This document shows, piece by piece, positions 63,198 through 64,000 of a DNA stretch of 64,000 bases. The number at the start of each line of letters is the position of its first letter. Positions within the stretch are counted from its first letter, which is position 1. Under the pieces are notes generated by a model. The model worked only from the letters and a program-made list of their open reading frames with translations, was not told the DNA's origin and ran no database searches. A program made the position numbers and the translations under genes. Source of the DNA: Flectonema sp. DT1601 (taxonomy: Eukaryota; Euglenozoa; Diplonemea; Diplonemida; Diplonemidae); the NCBI GenBank assembly GCA_964019425.1, contig OZ025793.1, forward strand, positions 496,001 through 560,000, written 5' to 3'.

Positions 63198-64000
63198 TTT
63201 TATAATAATAATAATTTTCTTTTTTTTTCTTTCCTCCTTCCTGCATTCACGTTGATATTTACCAGGTAAGTAGATTGTCACCGAGCGCAATATCTTGAAC
63301 TTGTAACGAATATATCACTACTGCACAATCATATTTCATTCTGTATATTTTGTTTACACTGCTTAACTTTTTTTTTCGAGGTTCGTTTCCGTGTAGAGGG
63401 ACCCAACTTGAGATGAAGATGCCACAATATATAGCATCTAATTTGCGTTTTTGATGTTTTTGATGTTTTTTCTTTTTTTTTTTTTTTTAAAATATCGTTT
63501 TTTCTGTGTTGTTGCCATTTTTTTTTCCAGACAAGTGAGAACGAGAGTATTCTGCACTAAACAATGTTGGGGGGGCAGCACGGGGGTTTTCGTGTAAACA
63601 AAAACCATCAAAAAAACACAAGTGTTATATAATTCTATTTTTCTGTATAGTTTTTTTTATGCCAAGACATATACTATATATACTTCCAGAAATTTATTGC
63701 TGTAGTAGTGTAGCAGCATTCGTATCGAATCTCCTGATTGTATAATCGGGAAAAACGGTTTGACGTTATCTAATTTGTGTTCTTCGAGCCTCACATCCCT
63801 ATCCCTTCTGTTCTATTACAGCATTGAGAGACAACGTTTTGTTAACTCTTTTTTGGTTCGTAACAACAGTTTTTCTTTGTTAAACTCCATTTTAATTATA
63901 AAAAAATTTCTATTTCACAGGAACTCAGTTGAGGGAGGGGCGGGGCGAACACGATGAGTAATACAGCCCTAGTGATGTTCCGAGAAAGTTTTTTTTTATA
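63198..64000. other. Downstream intergenic region to window end
   Basis: No supportable gene. Contains a TAATAATAA run after the USP stop codon, a TTTTTGATG triplication at 63451-63470 and a T22 run near 63468-63488. A GGGGGGGCAG stretch near 63570 is unusual in this AT-rich sequence. The first exon of a further gene may begin beyond the window. Confidence 0.45.

Overview
This window is nuclear DNA of a unicellular eukaryote. It is AT-rich and full of homopolymer A and T runs. Genes are spread out, most lack introns, and a few carry short GT-AG introns. TAA, TAG and TGA all end genes, so the standard code applies. Every gene I can support lies on the + strand. Nearly every start codon has a pyrimidine-rich AG acceptor 8-65 nt upstream with no obvious matching donor. 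One-strand gene order plus orphan acceptors suggests spliced-leader trans-splicing of long transcripts, as in Euglenozoa. A diplonemid-like organism would fit, because it would also have cis-introns, but this is inference and 5'UTR introns remain possible.

Layout. 1-1835: two tandem paralogues with an NTF2-like fold and a CCCH zinc finger. 1836-6900: gene-poor AT-rich DNA. 6901-12314: a secreted GH27 alpha-galactosidase and a mitochondrial large NAD-glutamate dehydrogenase. 14105-25671: an FHA-kinase, a palmitoyl-protein thioesterase, a membrane PDZ protein, an EF-hand protein and a kinase with a C-terminal C1 domain. 28238-53599: an array of mucin-like type I membrane proteins, the most unusual part of the window. 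54454-63197: a mitochondrial coiled-coil protein, a ChaC gamma-glutamylcyclotransferase, a two-domain GT32-like glycosyltransferase, an F-box protein and a ubiquitin-specific protease.

The surface-protein array has two related families. Family A has five genes of 275-352 residues and family B has three genes of 488-914 residues plus decayed copies. All share a signal peptide, a Thr/Ser-rich repeat stalk, a four-cysteine ectodomain that I do not recognise, one transmembrane helix, a short variable tail and a conserved C-terminus (SPDQV or SPDMTV). Copies show recent duplication, gene conversion, repeat-number change and decay. Two families of inverted-repeat mobile elements sit among the B genes.

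The genes do not form one pathway. A working hypothesis links the surface-protein tails to PDZ proteins such as the one at 17896, and the Ser/Thr stalks to O-glycosylation.
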